Translations under genes and position numbers: made by a program
Shown: positions 36,860 through 46,444 of the stretch, one piece after another
How the letters are laid out: every line of letters starts with the position of its first letter
How positions within the stretch are numbered: the stretch's first letter is position 1
Assembly (NCBI GenBank): GCA_051418075.1
Contig: JBPRGG010000132.1
Coordinates: 69,618 to 133,617, forward strand
Origin: JBPRGG01 sp051418075
GTDB taxonomy: Bacteria > Bacteroidota > Bacteroidia > Cytophagales > Cyclobacteriaceae
Length of the DNA: 64,000 nt
Direction: 5' to 3'
Notes under the pieces: generated by a model
Told to the model about the DNA's origin: nothing
Database searches by the model: none
Seen by the model: the letters and a program-made list of their open reading frames with translations, nothing else

Positions 36860-37403
36860 ATTTACCTGATACCAAATCTGAACGGGATGGTTCTTTTTTT
36901 GATTTCAATATTAAAGCGCTGATCAATGATACCAGTAAGCCTACAGGAAAAATCTCCAGTATAGTAAATCCAATCTGTACCAGTGGATTTTGATAGCTTT
37001 CTTTGAAGGCTTCCATTTCAGCCACTTTTTGTGCTATTACAGATGCAGATTCCCCGCTGTTTTTGATCTGAATAATTGCCTGATTAAAATAATGGTCCAT
37101 GATCTCCGGGTTCTGTGAGGAATAGATTATCCACCCGACTACATACAATACAGATGCCACTCCGGTAATATAAAGGCCCAGGAGAAAAGCTTTGCCAAAT
37201 TTGATCCGCTGATCAGGCTGATGATTTCGATAGAACCTGATGCCAAGATAAATCATACTAAAGGCCAGGATCATATTGATATAGCCTATCAGTTCTCCTA
37301 ATTCAAAATTGGTTGATAGGTCAAATAAATAGTTGGTGATGTGAAATAAACCAGTCACGATCAAACCAGCTAATAATCCATAAGTAAAGGCTGTTTTTGT
37401 CAT
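36858..37403 (-). CDS. DUF4199 membrane protein
   Basis: 181 residues with four membrane helices: 5-22 (GLLAGLIVTGLFHI), 38-57, 72-92 and 138-165. This is the DUF4199 pattern of Bacteroidota, with a long outside loop between helices 3 and 4 (about 93-135). Function unknown. It lies downstream of a LuxR-type regulator (93-base gap, same strand). The convergent neighbour shares a terminator hairpin. Confidence 0.85.
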   Translation of the reverse strand: MTKTAFTYGLLAGLIVTGLFHITNYLFDLSTNFELGELIGYINMILAFSMIYLGIRFYRNHQPDQRIKFGKAFLLGLYITGVASVLYVVGWIIYSSQNPEIMDHYFNQAIIQIKNSGESASVIAQKVAEMEAFKESYQNPLVQIGFTILEIFPVGLLVSLISALILKSKKEPSRSDLVSGK

Positions 37404-37496
37404 GTTTATTTAAGGTTTTGATTCAGAAGCAAATCAAGGTATTTGTAGCCAGAATTTCTTCATACTTAAGTACTAATTTAAGATAAACCCCGGTTT

Positions 37497-37925
37497 TTAA
37501 GTCAGCCAGTTGTACTGTTTGGCCTTTTGAATGGCCTGGGTCCTTCTTTTTACAGCCAGTTTGCTGAATAAATTGGTGGAATGACTTTTTACGGTATGAA
37601 TGGAAACATAGAGCTGATCAGCTATTTCCTGATTGCTATACCCCTGCGACATGAGTTGCAGAACCTCAAATTCTCTTTTGCTTAATTCAGGTGGAACCCG
37701 CATTTGTTGAAGACCTTTCTGCGAATCTTCCTTCTGCTTCTTTTTATGCCGGATTTGATTTATATTTTTTCCTAACAGCAGGCCCAAACCAATAGATATC
37801 AGTCCAACCATCAGCAGATATAGTTCCAATTGCACATTAGCCAGAAAATAGTTGTATTCCAGGCTTTTCAGCAGTAATACCAGCAGAAACAGAAAGATTC
37901 CAAATATCCAGGCGATCCGGTGCAT
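37497..37925 (-). CDS. Membrane-anchored LuxR-type transcriptional regulator
   Basis: 142 residues: two membrane helices (about 5-22 and 30-48), a basic linker (KNINQIRHKKKQKEDSQKG), then a LuxR/GerE helix-turn-helix (about 75-140: LSKREFEVLQLMSQGYSNQEIADQLYVSIHTVKSHS in parts KREFEVLQLMSQGYSNQEI and VSIHTVKSHSTNLFSKL). No receiver domain. A small membrane-tethered regulator, upstream of the DUF4199 gene it may control. Divergent from the cation exchanger gene. Confidence 0.9.
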   Translation of the reverse strand: MHRIAWIFGIFLFLLVLLLKSLEYNYFLANVQLELYLLMVGLISIGLGLLLGKNINQIRHKKKQKEDSQKGLQQMRVPPELSKREFEVLQLMSQGYSNQEIADQLYVSIHTVKSHSTNLFSKLAVKRRTQAIQKAKQYNWLT

Positions 37926-37963
37926 CAGGTTTTTACATCAAATATAATGGCTAAAAAACAAAA

Positions 37964-39019
37964 ATGCCTTCTATTCATTCTATTTTAAACTCATTTATCA
38001 ATTACATGCCAGATCTTCTGATTTATCTGATTGTTATAGTGATAGGTTCAGTACTGATCTGGAAAGGCAGTGATATCCTCGAATCATCAGCCCGGAAACT
38101 TTCCTTATACTATGGCCTTCCCACTGTGGTACATGGAGCCATTGTGGTAGCTATTGGCAGCAGTTTCCCTGAATTATCCAGTACGGTGCTGGCTACCTTA
38201 CTACATGGCGATTTTGAACTGGGACTGTCTGCCGTAATAGGGTCAGCCATTTTTAATATTCTGGTGATTCCGGGGTTGTCAGGTCTGGCTGCAAAAAAGC
38301 AACTAAAAGCAGAAAAGAACCTGGTGTATAGGGATGCCCAGTTTTACATTATTTCAATTGCCGTTTTACTGATCACATTTTCATTCGCCGTGATCTATTT
38401 TCCTGCATCTGACCAGCAACTGCAAGGATCCTTTACCCGCATCTTGGCTTTAGTTCCTTTGGCACTTTATGGGTTGTATTTATTTATACAATACCAGGAG
38501 GTAATTGAAGAAAGGCAAAAAGAAAAACCCCCGGGAATAAAACCCGGTAAAAATTGGTTATGGTTGCTATTAAGCCTGGCTCTGGTAGTGGCAGGAGTAG
38601 AAGGTCTGGTAAGATCAGCTATTTTTTTAGGAGAATTTTTTAACACCCCCACTTTTATCTGGGGTATTTCAGTGATTGCGGCAGTAACCAGTATGCCAGA
38701 TGCGTTTATCAGTATTCGAATGGCCAGAAATGATGAAGGGATCAGTAGTTTATCTAATGTATTGGGAAGCAATATTTTTGATCTTTTGGTGGCTGTACCT
38801 GTAGGTGTTTTGATTGCAGGCAGTACACTGGTGGATTTTGCCATTGCAGCCCCTTTAATGGGAGTGCTTACTTTTGCCACTATTCTGCTGTTCACTACCC
38901 TGAGAACCAAGTTGATACTGAGCAAGATAGAAAGCTGGACACTACTGGTCGCTTATATGATTTTCATTGCCTGGATAATATTTGAAAGTTTAGACTTGAT
39001 CAACTTACTTCCCCAATAG
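37964..39019 (+). CDS. Calcium/cation exchanger (CaCA family)
   Basis: 351 residues with about ten membrane helices in two halves. The alpha-1 repeat reads VVAIGSSFPELSSTVLAT and ends GSAIFNILV. The alpha-2 repeat reads AAVTSMPDAFISIRMAR and ends GSNIFDLLV. These are the signature motifs of Na+/Ca2+ and related exchangers (YrbG type). The first Met is used here; a Met 15 residues in (MPDLLIYLI) is an alternative start. It likely exports Ca2+ or other cations against H+ or Na+. Divergent from the LuxR gene by 38 bases. Confidence 0.94.
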   Translation: MPSIHSILNSFINYMPDLLIYLIVIVIGSVLIWKGSDILESSARKLSLYYGLPTVVHGAIVVAIGSSFPELSSTVLATLLHGDFELGLSAVIGSAIFNILVIPGLSGLAAKKQLKAEKNLVYRDAQFYIISIAVLLITFSFAVIYFPASDQQLQGSFTRILALVPLALYGLYLFIQYQEVIEERQKEKPPGIKPGKNWLWLLLSLALVVAGVEGLVRSAIFLGEFFNTPTFIWGISVIAAVTSMPDAFISIRMARNDEGISSLSNVLGSNIFDLLVAVPVGVLIAGSTLVDFAIAAPLMGVLTFATILLFTTLRTKLILSKIESWTLLVAYMIFIAWIIFESLDLINLLPQ

Positions 39020-39141
39020 TTATACCTTTCCTTCTTATGATACTCCGTACAAATACGTCCATATTGTGTACGATTATGATACACTTTTTTGGTTTAAATC
39101 AAATGTAAATAACTGATAATCAGCTTTTTATGTTTGTGGCA

Positions 39142-39149
39142 TATATTTG
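39142..39149 (+). promoter_or_regulatory. Likely -7 element (TATATTTG)
   Basis: TATATTTG matches TAnnTTTG and lies 56 bases before the start of the 120-residue secreted protein gene. No clear TTTG at the right upstream distance, so only the -7 box is called. Confidence 0.4.
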
Positions 39150-39204
39150 GCAACACTCCAGATATAACCAAAAATAAATTTTAGAACCATTAAATATTAA
39201 AACC

Positions 39205-39567
39205 ATGAAAACTTTAAAAAACAGCCTGATTATCACCGCCTTATTCACTATATTCAGCACCTCTTTACTGGCAGCCGACCATGAAATAGATAAAATCAAA
39301 GAATCTAAAAAAGAAGCTTTGACAATGGCTAAAAAAGCTGAGATGATGTCTGCTTTTAAAAAAGTAGAAATGCAATTAATTCAGGACTATTTGAAAAATG
39401 AATTTCATCAGGAAGAATCTGAAGCAGCTATGATAAAGGTTTTTGATCAAAATGATTCGCTGATTTTTGAAGGTGAAAAAAATACTTCTGAAGCCAGATT
39501 GATGATGTTGAAATCAAACAAATTAGCTACAGTGGAAGGTACAGATTATTACCTCTTTACAAAATAA
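39205..39567 (+). CDS. Small secreted protein, unknown function
   Basis: 120 residues with a signal peptide ending SLLAA. The mature part (about 98 residues) begins with a charged Lys/Glu-rich helical stretch (DKIKESKKEALTMAKKAEMM) and ends in alternating strands (IKVFDQNDSLIFEGEKN, SNKLATVEGTDYYLF). No family recognised. It has its own likely promoter and a perfect hairpin right at the stop, so it is probably an independent transcription unit. Confidence 0.8.
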   Translation: MKTLKNSLIITALFTIFSTSLLAADHEIDKIKESKKEALTMAKKAEMMSAFKKVEMQLIQDYLKNEFHQEESEAAMIKVFDQNDSLIFEGEKNTSEARLMMLKSNKLATVEGTDYYLFTK

Positions 39568-39599
39568 GTAATCCTTCATTGAAGTGATGAAGGATTACT
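39567..39599 (+). terminator. Hairpin between small secreted gene and aroA
   Basis: Perfect 13-bp stem AGTAATCCTTCAT (39567-39579) with ATGAAGGATTACT (39587-39599), loop of 7. The minus strand continues into TTATTTTG, so it terminates the convergent aroA transcript and may also end the plus-strand gene. Confidence 0.65.
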
Positions 39600-39640
39600 T
39601 CAAAAAATACCCGATCCAAACAAAATTAAGCTTGACTAAT

Positions 39641-40906
39641 TTATTCAAAGATCAATTCAAACCCTGCCTTTTGCAGGTCTTGCCAGAATCCAGGGTAGGA
39701 TTTATTCACTACAGCCGGATTTTCGATCAACAAACTGGTCATGGTTGCCAGCGGAGCAAAAGCCATAGCCATACGATGATCTTCATAGGTATTGATCATC
39801 AACCGGGGGTTATTAAAAGGATAATTTCCAGTAACAATGCTCCAACTTCCGTTTTCTTCCTGCAGGGAAGCACCAATTTTTATCAGCTCATTTTCCAGGG
39901 CAAAAAGTCGATCAGTTTCTTTAATTCTCAGGCTTTCCAGTCCAGTCATTTTGCAGGATATTCTTTTGGCCGCACAGGTTACAGCAACCGTCTGGGCTAA
40001 ATCGGGACAGCCGGAGAAATCAAATTCAACTATATTTTCAGCAGGAGCTTTTTCCAGCCAAACACCATCAGCATCAAAATGGGAATGAACCCCCATTAAA
40101 GCCATTTGATCCTTGATGATCTGGTCACCCTGAAAGGACTGCGGTTTTAATCCCAGTAGCTTTACTTTGCCCTGTTTAGCCAGAGAAACAAGGCTATACC
40201 AATAGCTGGCCCCTGACCAATCCGATTCCACTAAATAATTGGTTTCCTGATAATTCTGAGCCGGAACCTGTATGGTATGAGCATTGACCCAGGCAGCCTC
40301 AACTTTAAACCGTGCCATCAGTTGCAGGGTCATATCTATGTAGGGACGGCTATTGATATTCCCGGATAATTCCAGGGTCAGGCCTTTTGGCAGCACCGGT
40401 GCTATCATCAGTAAGGCGGATATGTATTGGCTGCTGATGTCTCCCCTGATTTTTATTTGGTGGGTTTGCTGGTGAGCTAATCCTCTGACATGCAGGGGTG
40501 GATATCCTTCATTTTTTAAATAATCTATATTGGCCCCAATTTGCCTGAGCGCCTCCACCAGGACTTTTATAGGTCTTTCATGCATCCTGGGTGTCCCCTT
40601 TAAAATTTTTTCCTGGTTGGTGACGGCAAAATAAGCCGTGAGAAAGCGCATGGTGGTGCCTGCATCCATTACATCCAGTTCCTTTTCCTCAGACTTCAAC
40701 AAAGATTGCATCAACCAGGTATCCCTGGCATCTGACAGGTTATGCAAGACAGATCGGTTTCCGGTTAAGGCATTTACGATCAAAGCCCGGTTGCTCTCAC
40801 TTTTTGAAGAGGAAATTTGTATGTTTACCGGATTCAGGTATTGCTGCTGAAGTATATTTAAAAATTTAGGCCCGCTCATTTTCATTATTTTATTTATAAT
40901 CTGCAA
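39641..40906 (-). CDS. aroA: 3-Phosphoshikimate 1-carboxyvinyltransferase (EPSP synthase)
   Basis: 421 residues, the full length of AroA, which joins shikimate-3-phosphate and PEP in chorismate synthesis. Motifs: SSSKSESNRALI (N-terminal K-S-x-S-N-R), DAGTTMRFLTAYFA, GDISSQYISALLMIAP, ESDWSGASYW, SGCPDLAQTVAV, LRIKETDRLFAL, EDHRMAMAFAPLA. All active-site elements appear intact. Cytosolic. Stand-alone here, no other aro genes near. The start Met is the first of three close Met (MQIINKIMKM); either later one would keep the domain. Confidence 0.95.
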   Translation of the reverse strand: MQIINKIMKMSGPKFLNILQQQYLNPVNIQISSSKSESNRALIVNALTGNRSVLHNLSDARDTWLMQSLLKSEEKELDVMDAGTTMRFLTAYFAVTNQEKILKGTPRMHERPIKVLVEALRQIGANIDYLKNEGYPPLHVRGLAHQQTHQIKIRGDISSQYISALLMIAPVLPKGLTLELSGNINSRPYIDMTLQLMARFKVEAAWVNAHTIQVPAQNYQETNYLVESDWSGASYWYSLVSLAKQGKVKLLGLKPQSFQGDQIIKDQMALMGVHSHFDADGVWLEKAPAENIVEFDFSGCPDLAQTVAVTCAAKRISCKMTGLESLRIKETDRLFALENELIKIGASLQEENGSWSIVTGNYPFNNPRLMINTYEDHRMAMAFAPLATMTSLLIENPAVVNKSYPGFWQDLQKAGFELIFE

Positions 40907-40989
40907 TTTAGGTACTTTTGGAATTTGAAACCAGCAGCAAATATAAATCTCACCATTAAAATAGGAGTGGGAGGATTAAAAATTTTGGG

Positions 40990-42645
40990 TCAGGATTTGA
41001 AACTGCCTCCTTTCCATTCTGTACAGATGTATTCAGCTATTTTAAAGCTTAATGCCATAATTGTGAGGGAGGGATTAAAACCGCCATTGGTGACCATGAT
41101 ACTTCCATCGGCCAGAAACAGGTTATCAATCTGGTGGACCTGACCATTGGCATTTACTACTGAGTTGGTGGGATCACTGCCCATTCTGCAGGTGCCGGCC
41201 TGATGTTGTCCTCCGCTCAGGTGTTTGCCGGCCACTTGTTCCCAAACCTCCACAGCGCCAGCTTCTTGCAGCCATTCACGGGCTTTTCCAGCCATAAATT
41301 TTCCGGTTTTGATATCATTGTCATGTCTGACTCCGGAAAGGCGGGCTACCGGAATACCCCAGAAATCCTTTACCTGCGGATCCACCTCCACCCGGGAATC
41401 AAATACAGGCATTTCCTGAACCGGACCTTTCACCCCCATATGTCTTTTAAAATAGGTTCTTTGGAAATCTTTATGAGCTTTGCCCCATCTGGGTGCTCCC
41501 GGAGGTCTAATGTTGGTGAAAAGATAGGGCATCCGGATAAACTCATTGGCCAGCATGGAACCGCCTATAATACCAGGATTCCCGTGATTAAAATCACAGG
41601 TAGCAATTGTAGCCCCGGGGCCAATATCATCGTACACCTCTTCTTCAAATAAACCAAAAGCGCCGGAATAAGCATGCCCCTGCAAATTTCGTCCTACCCA
41701 ATCATTGTTATTCCCGGCGCCTTGCGGAAATAACTTGGATTTGGAATTTAAAAGCAGACGGGCGGTTTCGGTAGCTGAACCAGCTATAATGACCAGATCG
41801 GCAGTTTGTGTATAGTTTTTTTTCTGGTTGTCAAAGTAGGTCACACCGGTAGCATGTCCCTGAGGATTGATTAAGACCTGGTTCACTACCATTTCGGTTC
41901 TGAGTTCACAGTTACCGGTATCTAAAGCTTTGGGAATCACAGTATTGTGTGTGCCACCTTTAGCCTGAACCGGGCAGGCGAAACCTACACAAGTTCGCAT
42001 ATGGATACAACCCGGGCGCCCATTGTAGGGTTGAGAATTCCTGAGCATGGGTATGGGAAATGGATGCAGGCCCATCTTTTTTCCGGCTTCATATAAAATG
42101 CGGCCTTCCTTATTGTATTCAAAAGGCGGCATAGGTTGTGGCTTTTTCCGTGGAGGAGCATATGGATTTTGGCTGTCATCTCCCGATACACCTATTTCCC
42201 ATTCCGCTTTTTCATAAAAGGGTTCCAGGGTCTGGTAATCAAATGGCCAATCTTCCAAAGTAGAACCTGGTACACTGCCATAGGTAGATTTCATCTTAAA
42301 ATCCTGAGGCATGAAACGCCAGGCCATGGCTCCATAACTTAGGGTGCCACCTCCCACACAGGCAGCCACATTGTTATAACCACCTTCACTGGGCAATACA
42401 ATTCTCCAGGAGCCATCCCTGTTTTGAACCACCCTTCTATGTCGTTCATTGTCAGGCCCATATGCATTTCCAAGTGCGGTGGTTCTTTGAGAAATCAATT
42501 CATCATTATCATGATCGGCAAACGATTGTTTTTTCCCTCTTTCCAGTAAAACAACGGTCAAGCCGGCCTGGCTTAATTCATTGGCTATGATCCCACCACC
42601 TGCTCCTGCGCCTACTACTACGGCATTTACATGTTTCAGTGCCAT
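40990..42645 (-). CDS. GMC-family FAD-dependent oxidoreductase (large subunit)
   Basis: 551 residues. Dinucleotide-binding motif VVVGAGAGGGIIANELS (about 10-26) and VVLLERG. The C-terminal catalytic His is in HQAGTCRMG, with the second conserved His/Asn position in GGFNPSLTIMAL. These mark glucose-methanol-choline type enzymes of the gluconate/sorbitol dehydrogenase branch, which oxidise sugar hydroxyls. The gene for the matching small subunit lies 4 bases upstream in the same operon. Its signal is on the small subunit, as usual. No cytochrome c subunit gene is present. Confidence 0.94.
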   Translation of the reverse strand: MALKHVNAVVVGAGAGGGIIANELSQAGLTVVLLERGKKQSFADHDNDELISQRTTALGNAYGPDNERHRRVVQNRDGSWRIVLPSEGGYNNVAACVGGGTLSYGAMAWRFMPQDFKMKSTYGSVPGSTLEDWPFDYQTLEPFYEKAEWEIGVSGDDSQNPYAPPRKKPQPMPPFEYNKEGRILYEAGKKMGLHPFPIPMLRNSQPYNGRPGCIHMRTCVGFACPVQAKGGTHNTVIPKALDTGNCELRTEMVVNQVLINPQGHATGVTYFDNQKKNYTQTADLVIIAGSATETARLLLNSKSKLFPQGAGNNNDWVGRNLQGHAYSGAFGLFEEEVYDDIGPGATIATCDFNHGNPGIIGGSMLANEFIRMPYLFTNIRPPGAPRWGKAHKDFQRTYFKRHMGVKGPVQEMPVFDSRVEVDPQVKDFWGIPVARLSGVRHDNDIKTGKFMAGKAREWLQEAGAVEVWEQVAGKHLSGGQHQAGTCRMGSDPTNSVVNANGQVHQIDNLFLADGSIMVTNGGFNPSLTIMALSFKIAEYICTEWKGGSFKS

Positions 42646-42649
42646 GTTT

Positions 42650-43183
42650 TTATTGATTATATTTAAATACTTTCAATTCCAGCATTTTATAACTTACATA
42701 CTCTTTGTTTCCACCATGCCGGGGGTCTCCGTAGAATCCTTGCAAAGAATGATCCCTGATCATGCGGAAAAATTGGGGAGCTGTGGGATCCTTCCAGATC
42801 CCGTCCGGAGCCTGGTTGCTTTCCAGTGCCAGCATTAATTCAACCTGCTGCTCCTGGTTAAGATCATCGAATTTTTTGCCAAATAACTGAATGGCAGTTT
42901 CTTGCACTGCCTTCAGACCATTTCGGTAGTCATCCTGGTATCTTTGATAGGCCTGGGTAAGCTGGATATCTATAAAGTTCAACACATCCGCTTCTTTACT
43001 GCCCTGAGCTTCATCAGAGGGAACTATTTGAGCCGCCATTTGGTCTACAACTGTGGCTTCCTGGTTAGTGAAAAATTGATGGGTACGTACATTCTTTTGG
43101 CAGGCAGTCCATACCAGGTTTCCTCCAATTAGTACAGCAGCCGTTTGTTTTACAAATTTTCTTCGGTTTATGATGGTCGCCAT
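42650..43183 (-). CDS. Gluconate 2-dehydrogenase subunit 3-family protein
   Basis: 177 residues with a twin-arginine signal (NRRKFVKQTAAVLIGG) and a Cys after it (WTAC). The helical domain of this family follows (EATVVDQMAAQIVPSDE, FIDIQLTQAYQRYQDDYRNGL, FRMIRDHSLQGFYGDPRHGGN). The small subunit carries the folded complex, with the GMC flavoprotein, through the Tat system. It ends 4 bases before the GMC gene starts, so translation is coupled. Together they form a periplasmic sugar oxidase. Confidence 0.94.
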   Translation of the reverse strand: MATIINRRKFVKQTAAVLIGGNLVWTACQKNVRTHQFFTNQEATVVDQMAAQIVPSDEAQGSKEADVLNFIDIQLTQAYQRYQDDYRNGLKAVQETAIQLFGKKFDDLNQEQQVELMLALESNQAPDGIWKDPTAPQFFRMIRDHSLQGFYGDPRHGGNKEYVSYKMLELKVFKYNQ

Positions 43184-43330
43184 ATGTTATATAAATTTTT
43201 TAAAAAAGAGTATAGCTAAGAAGCAATGTAGTGAAAATTGATGATAAATTTGATGCTTCGGATGGAATTACAGCTTTAAAATAACAGCTACGGGAAAGAA
43301 AGCACTATGGTTTCTGATAATTAAGAGGGT

Positions 43331-46150
43331 TTAGGCCTTGACCAAAGAAGGCAGCTCTAAAAAGAAGGAAGTACCTTTTCTAACTTCAGAAACCACTTCA
43401 ATTTGTCCATTAAGGGTTAGTAAGGTTTCTTTTACAATATATAACCCCAGGCCTGAACCTGCTTCTTCCTCGGAAGCCCGGTAAAACATGTTAAAAACCT
43501 TATCAAGATGTATTTCAGGTATTCCCTGTCCATTGTCAGCTATTTCTATTCTGGCTTTATTGTGCTTAACTTCTATCTGAACTTCCACAAAAGACTGGTC
43601 CCTTAAGTTGGAGCTATAAATGATTGCATTGCTCACCAGGTTATAAAAAACGATTTTTAACCGACGTAAATCGGAATAGAAATCGTGTTCCTGGTGAAGC
43701 ACAAATCTTTTTTCAATATTTTTATTTTTTCTCAAATACTTAAGGTCATCAAACACTTCATTGATAAATTCTTCCCAATTAATTTTTTCTTTCTTAATGA
43801 TGAGGCGTTTATTGCGGGAGTAGCTAATGATGTCCTGAATAAAACTATCCAGTTTTTTGATACTTTTTTCCATTAAACTCAGGCATTTGCCCTTTTCCGC
43901 TTCCTGGGTTTCCAACTTTGCCACCCCAATCAGGCCCAAAATAGATAAAAGGGGTGCTCTAAGGTCGTGAGAGGCCGAATATACAAATCTATCCAGCTCA
44001 TTGTTCACTTTTTTCAGCTCTTCATTTTGCCTTTTCAGCTTTTCTTCCGTGGCTTTAATATTGGTGATGTCTCTGATGGCACCGTCATAGTACTCATTGC
44101 CTTTTTCATCCACAGTCCTGATGCTGGTGAGCAGTCCCCAGAATTTGCTGCCATCTTTACGCTTGAATCTAATTTCACTATTAGTGATCTTGTTATCATT
44201 TTTAATATGTTGAATCAGTTTTTCCCGGTCCATGGGATCTTCATATAGATCAGCAAATGATGTGGCATAAATTTCCTCAGCTGTATTGAAGCCAAATAGT
44301 TCTACAAATGCCCGATTCACATAAACTAACTGTTTCTTTTCATTGCTTCGGTAAATTCCCTCATTAATGTTTTGATTGATAGAGGAAAGCAACTGCTGAC
44401 TGTTCCTGATGGTTTCCTCTGCTTGTTTTTGCTGAGTGATTTCCCGGATAAAAACAGAAAAGCCGGTAATTTGCTGTTCAGTTCTGATGGGATTGAACAG
44501 GATTTCATAATAAGCCAGTTTATTATCTATAAAACGGGTCTCCACCGTTTCAAAGGTTTCTCCATTTAAGGCCCGGTCATAAAAAGGTTTCCAATAATTA
44601 ATAATATCCTGATCCAGCCCCTTCAGAATATTATCGCCCGGTTTGATATCATCCTGATAGTTTTCCTTAATAAACTGCCGGTAAGCTTTATTGGCTACCA
44701 GTACGTTGTAATCTTTATCCAATGAACAGATCAGGTCTTTGGTGTTTTCCAGTAGTGAGGAAAAATTCGCTTCTTTTTGCATTATTTCGAAAGTGCGTCG
44801 CTTGACTTTTTGTTCCAGATTACGGTTTAGCTCCTTTAATTCTTCCAGCATATCAAAAACATCCTGCTGCAATACCGAAACTGCATTAAACAGATTGTAG
44901 AAAATATCCTCCTCATCTTCAATTAGAAGGGGAGAAGGTTTAAAATCCTCCTCCCAGGATAATCTGTTTACCACTTCCAGTAACTGATCAACCCGGCCCT
45001 GGTGGTTTACCCGAAGATTGTCATTTTCAGTCTTCAACTGGTTGATCAGATCAATCAGTTCATCTTTGGATAATCTTTTCAATTGTTCATCCCAGGATAA
45101 CTTTTTGGCCAGCTTTTTTATCGGGTAATTATCAGGATGATAATCCATTTCTAAACTTAGCTGCAGGGCTTCAGTCAGCGAATTTAGCAGGATCCAGTGC
45201 TTTATCTGCCCTGGTCTAAAAGCATTGTAAAGCTTAAATAACATCTTTAGGGGTTTGGACAAAAGCAGGTAGGATCTTTCCCAAAGATGTTTTAGTTCCT
45301 GCTCCTTCTCTTCCAGCAATTTTTTGGCTGAATTTTGAATGCCTACTGCTTCTAAAAAGTCAGCGATGATGATAATTTTATTTTTTTCAATTGAGCGGGT
45401 GACTTCCTTGAGCAGGTTGTTTTGTAAAAGGATATGCTTTGACTTGATAAAACCACCTGTTTTGAAGTAGATGATATTTCCTTCAATCAAAAATATATGG
45501 ACATGGTAATTGTTATCAGAGTCTTTGTAATTCCAGGAAGGCTGATTTTGAATTTCTAGTTTTTTTCCCCTAAAATAGATATATTCCCGATTGAACCAGG
45601 TTTCGTTAAAAAAAGTGACAGGAAAATCCCTGGCAATGGATACATCGTTATTGATTGAACGTTGTTCAAAAATTCTTTTTAAGGCCTCACTTTCTGTTTT
45701 ATAAAAACTGAGCGTGGTATTTTTTCTGATCTTATTTAGATGGGCTCCCATGGTCAGGAGCAAATAATTAGGACTTACAACCGCCATATAATTGATCAGG
45801 TTCTGGCGAAAATTCTGGATCAGCCTTGACTGTAAAGATTTTCTGGTTTTTAAGTCAATGGTATCTAGCAAGGCAACATCTGCCAGCACATAAATATTTT
45901 TATCCGGATGTTCAAGTTTTAAATTATTTAAAATCTCATCCAGTTTATTTAAGCCTAAAAGGCCATCGTCACTTTCCATTTTCCCGATCAGGGTAATTTT
46001 CAAAAGTTGCTGATCTAGCAATTCAAATTGGATTGAAAATTTTTTCTCAGGGCCCTGATAATCGTAGATCTTATCTACAGATTTTTTTTTGTCGGTCTTG
46101 AAAATCATTAAGGTACAAAAAGGAAGTTCATTCGATAATTCTATGGGCAA
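43331..46150 (-). CDS. Large PAS-domain sensor histidine kinase with STAS-like N-terminal half
   Basis: 939 residues, no membrane helix. Residues about 25-170 and 200-340 look like two copies of an alpha/beta (STAS-like) module with LTMGAH/LLLS-type helices. A coiled-coil linker (about 420-460) follows, then two PAS domains (about 465-580 and 590-705; the second reads YEDPMDREKLIQHI). HisKA has H728 (YSASHDLRAPLLS), and HATPase_c has N-box NLVSNAIIYSS, IADNGQGI and GSGLGLYIVKETL. It is a cytosolic kinase with intact catalytic residues. No response regulator adjacent. A start at the second Met (about residue 15) is possible. Confidence 0.9.
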   Translation of the reverse strand: MPIELSNELPFCTLMIFKTDKKKSVDKIYDYQGPEKKFSIQFELLDQQLLKITLIGKMESDDGLLGLNKLDEILNNLKLEHPDKNIYVLADVALLDTIDLKTRKSLQSRLIQNFRQNLINYMAVVSPNYLLLTMGAHLNKIRKNTTLSFYKTESEALKRIFEQRSINNDVSIARDFPVTFFNETWFNREYIYFRGKKLEIQNQPSWNYKDSDNNYHVHIFLIEGNIIYFKTGGFIKSKHILLQNNLLKEVTRSIEKNKIIIIADFLEAVGIQNSAKKLLEEKEQELKHLWERSYLLLSKPLKMLFKLYNAFRPGQIKHWILLNSLTEALQLSLEMDYHPDNYPIKKLAKKLSWDEQLKRLSKDELIDLINQLKTENDNLRVNHQGRVDQLLEVVNRLSWEEDFKPSPLLIEDEEDIFYNLFNAVSVLQQDVFDMLEELKELNRNLEQKVKRRTFEIMQKEANFSSLLENTKDLICSLDKDYNVLVANKAYRQFIKENYQDDIKPGDNILKGLDQDIINYWKPFYDRALNGETFETVETRFIDNKLAYYEILFNPIRTEQQITGFSVFIREITQQKQAEETIRNSQQLLSSINQNINEGIYRSNEKKQLVYVNRAFVELFGFNTAEEIYATSFADLYEDPMDREKLIQHIKNDNKITNSEIRFKRKDGSKFWGLLTSIRTVDEKGNEYYDGAIRDITNIKATEEKLKRQNEELKKVNNELDRFVYSASHDLRAPLLSILGLIGVAKLETQEAEKGKCLSLMEKSIKKLDSFIQDIISYSRNKRLIIKKEKINWEEFINEVFDDLKYLRKNKNIEKRFVLHQEHDFYSDLRRLKIVFYNLVSNAIIYSSNLRDQSFVEVQIEVKHNKARIEIADNGQGIPEIHLDKVFNMFYRASEEEAGSGLGLYIVKETLLTLNGQIEVVSEVRKGTSFFLELPSLVKA

Positions 46151-46444
46151 TGTAATAAAATTTTATATTATTTTATAAATATTTTAAAATTTTTTTAAAT
46201 AAATGAGTTTCGTTGCCGGAAATTCCGGGTTTTATCCTCAAAATTTTAAAATACCACAGATCATAGATGAGTCTTCTTAAGAATAATAAGATATCAACTT
46301 AATACCAGCTCAACTTTAATACATTCGGGTTTGCTATACTTTATCAATAAATTTGGTGAATAGGGAATTTTTTTCATTAATTTCAAGAAAGAATATATTT
46401 CTTTTTGGATTGGAAATTAAGATAGCCTAAATAATTTTATAATT

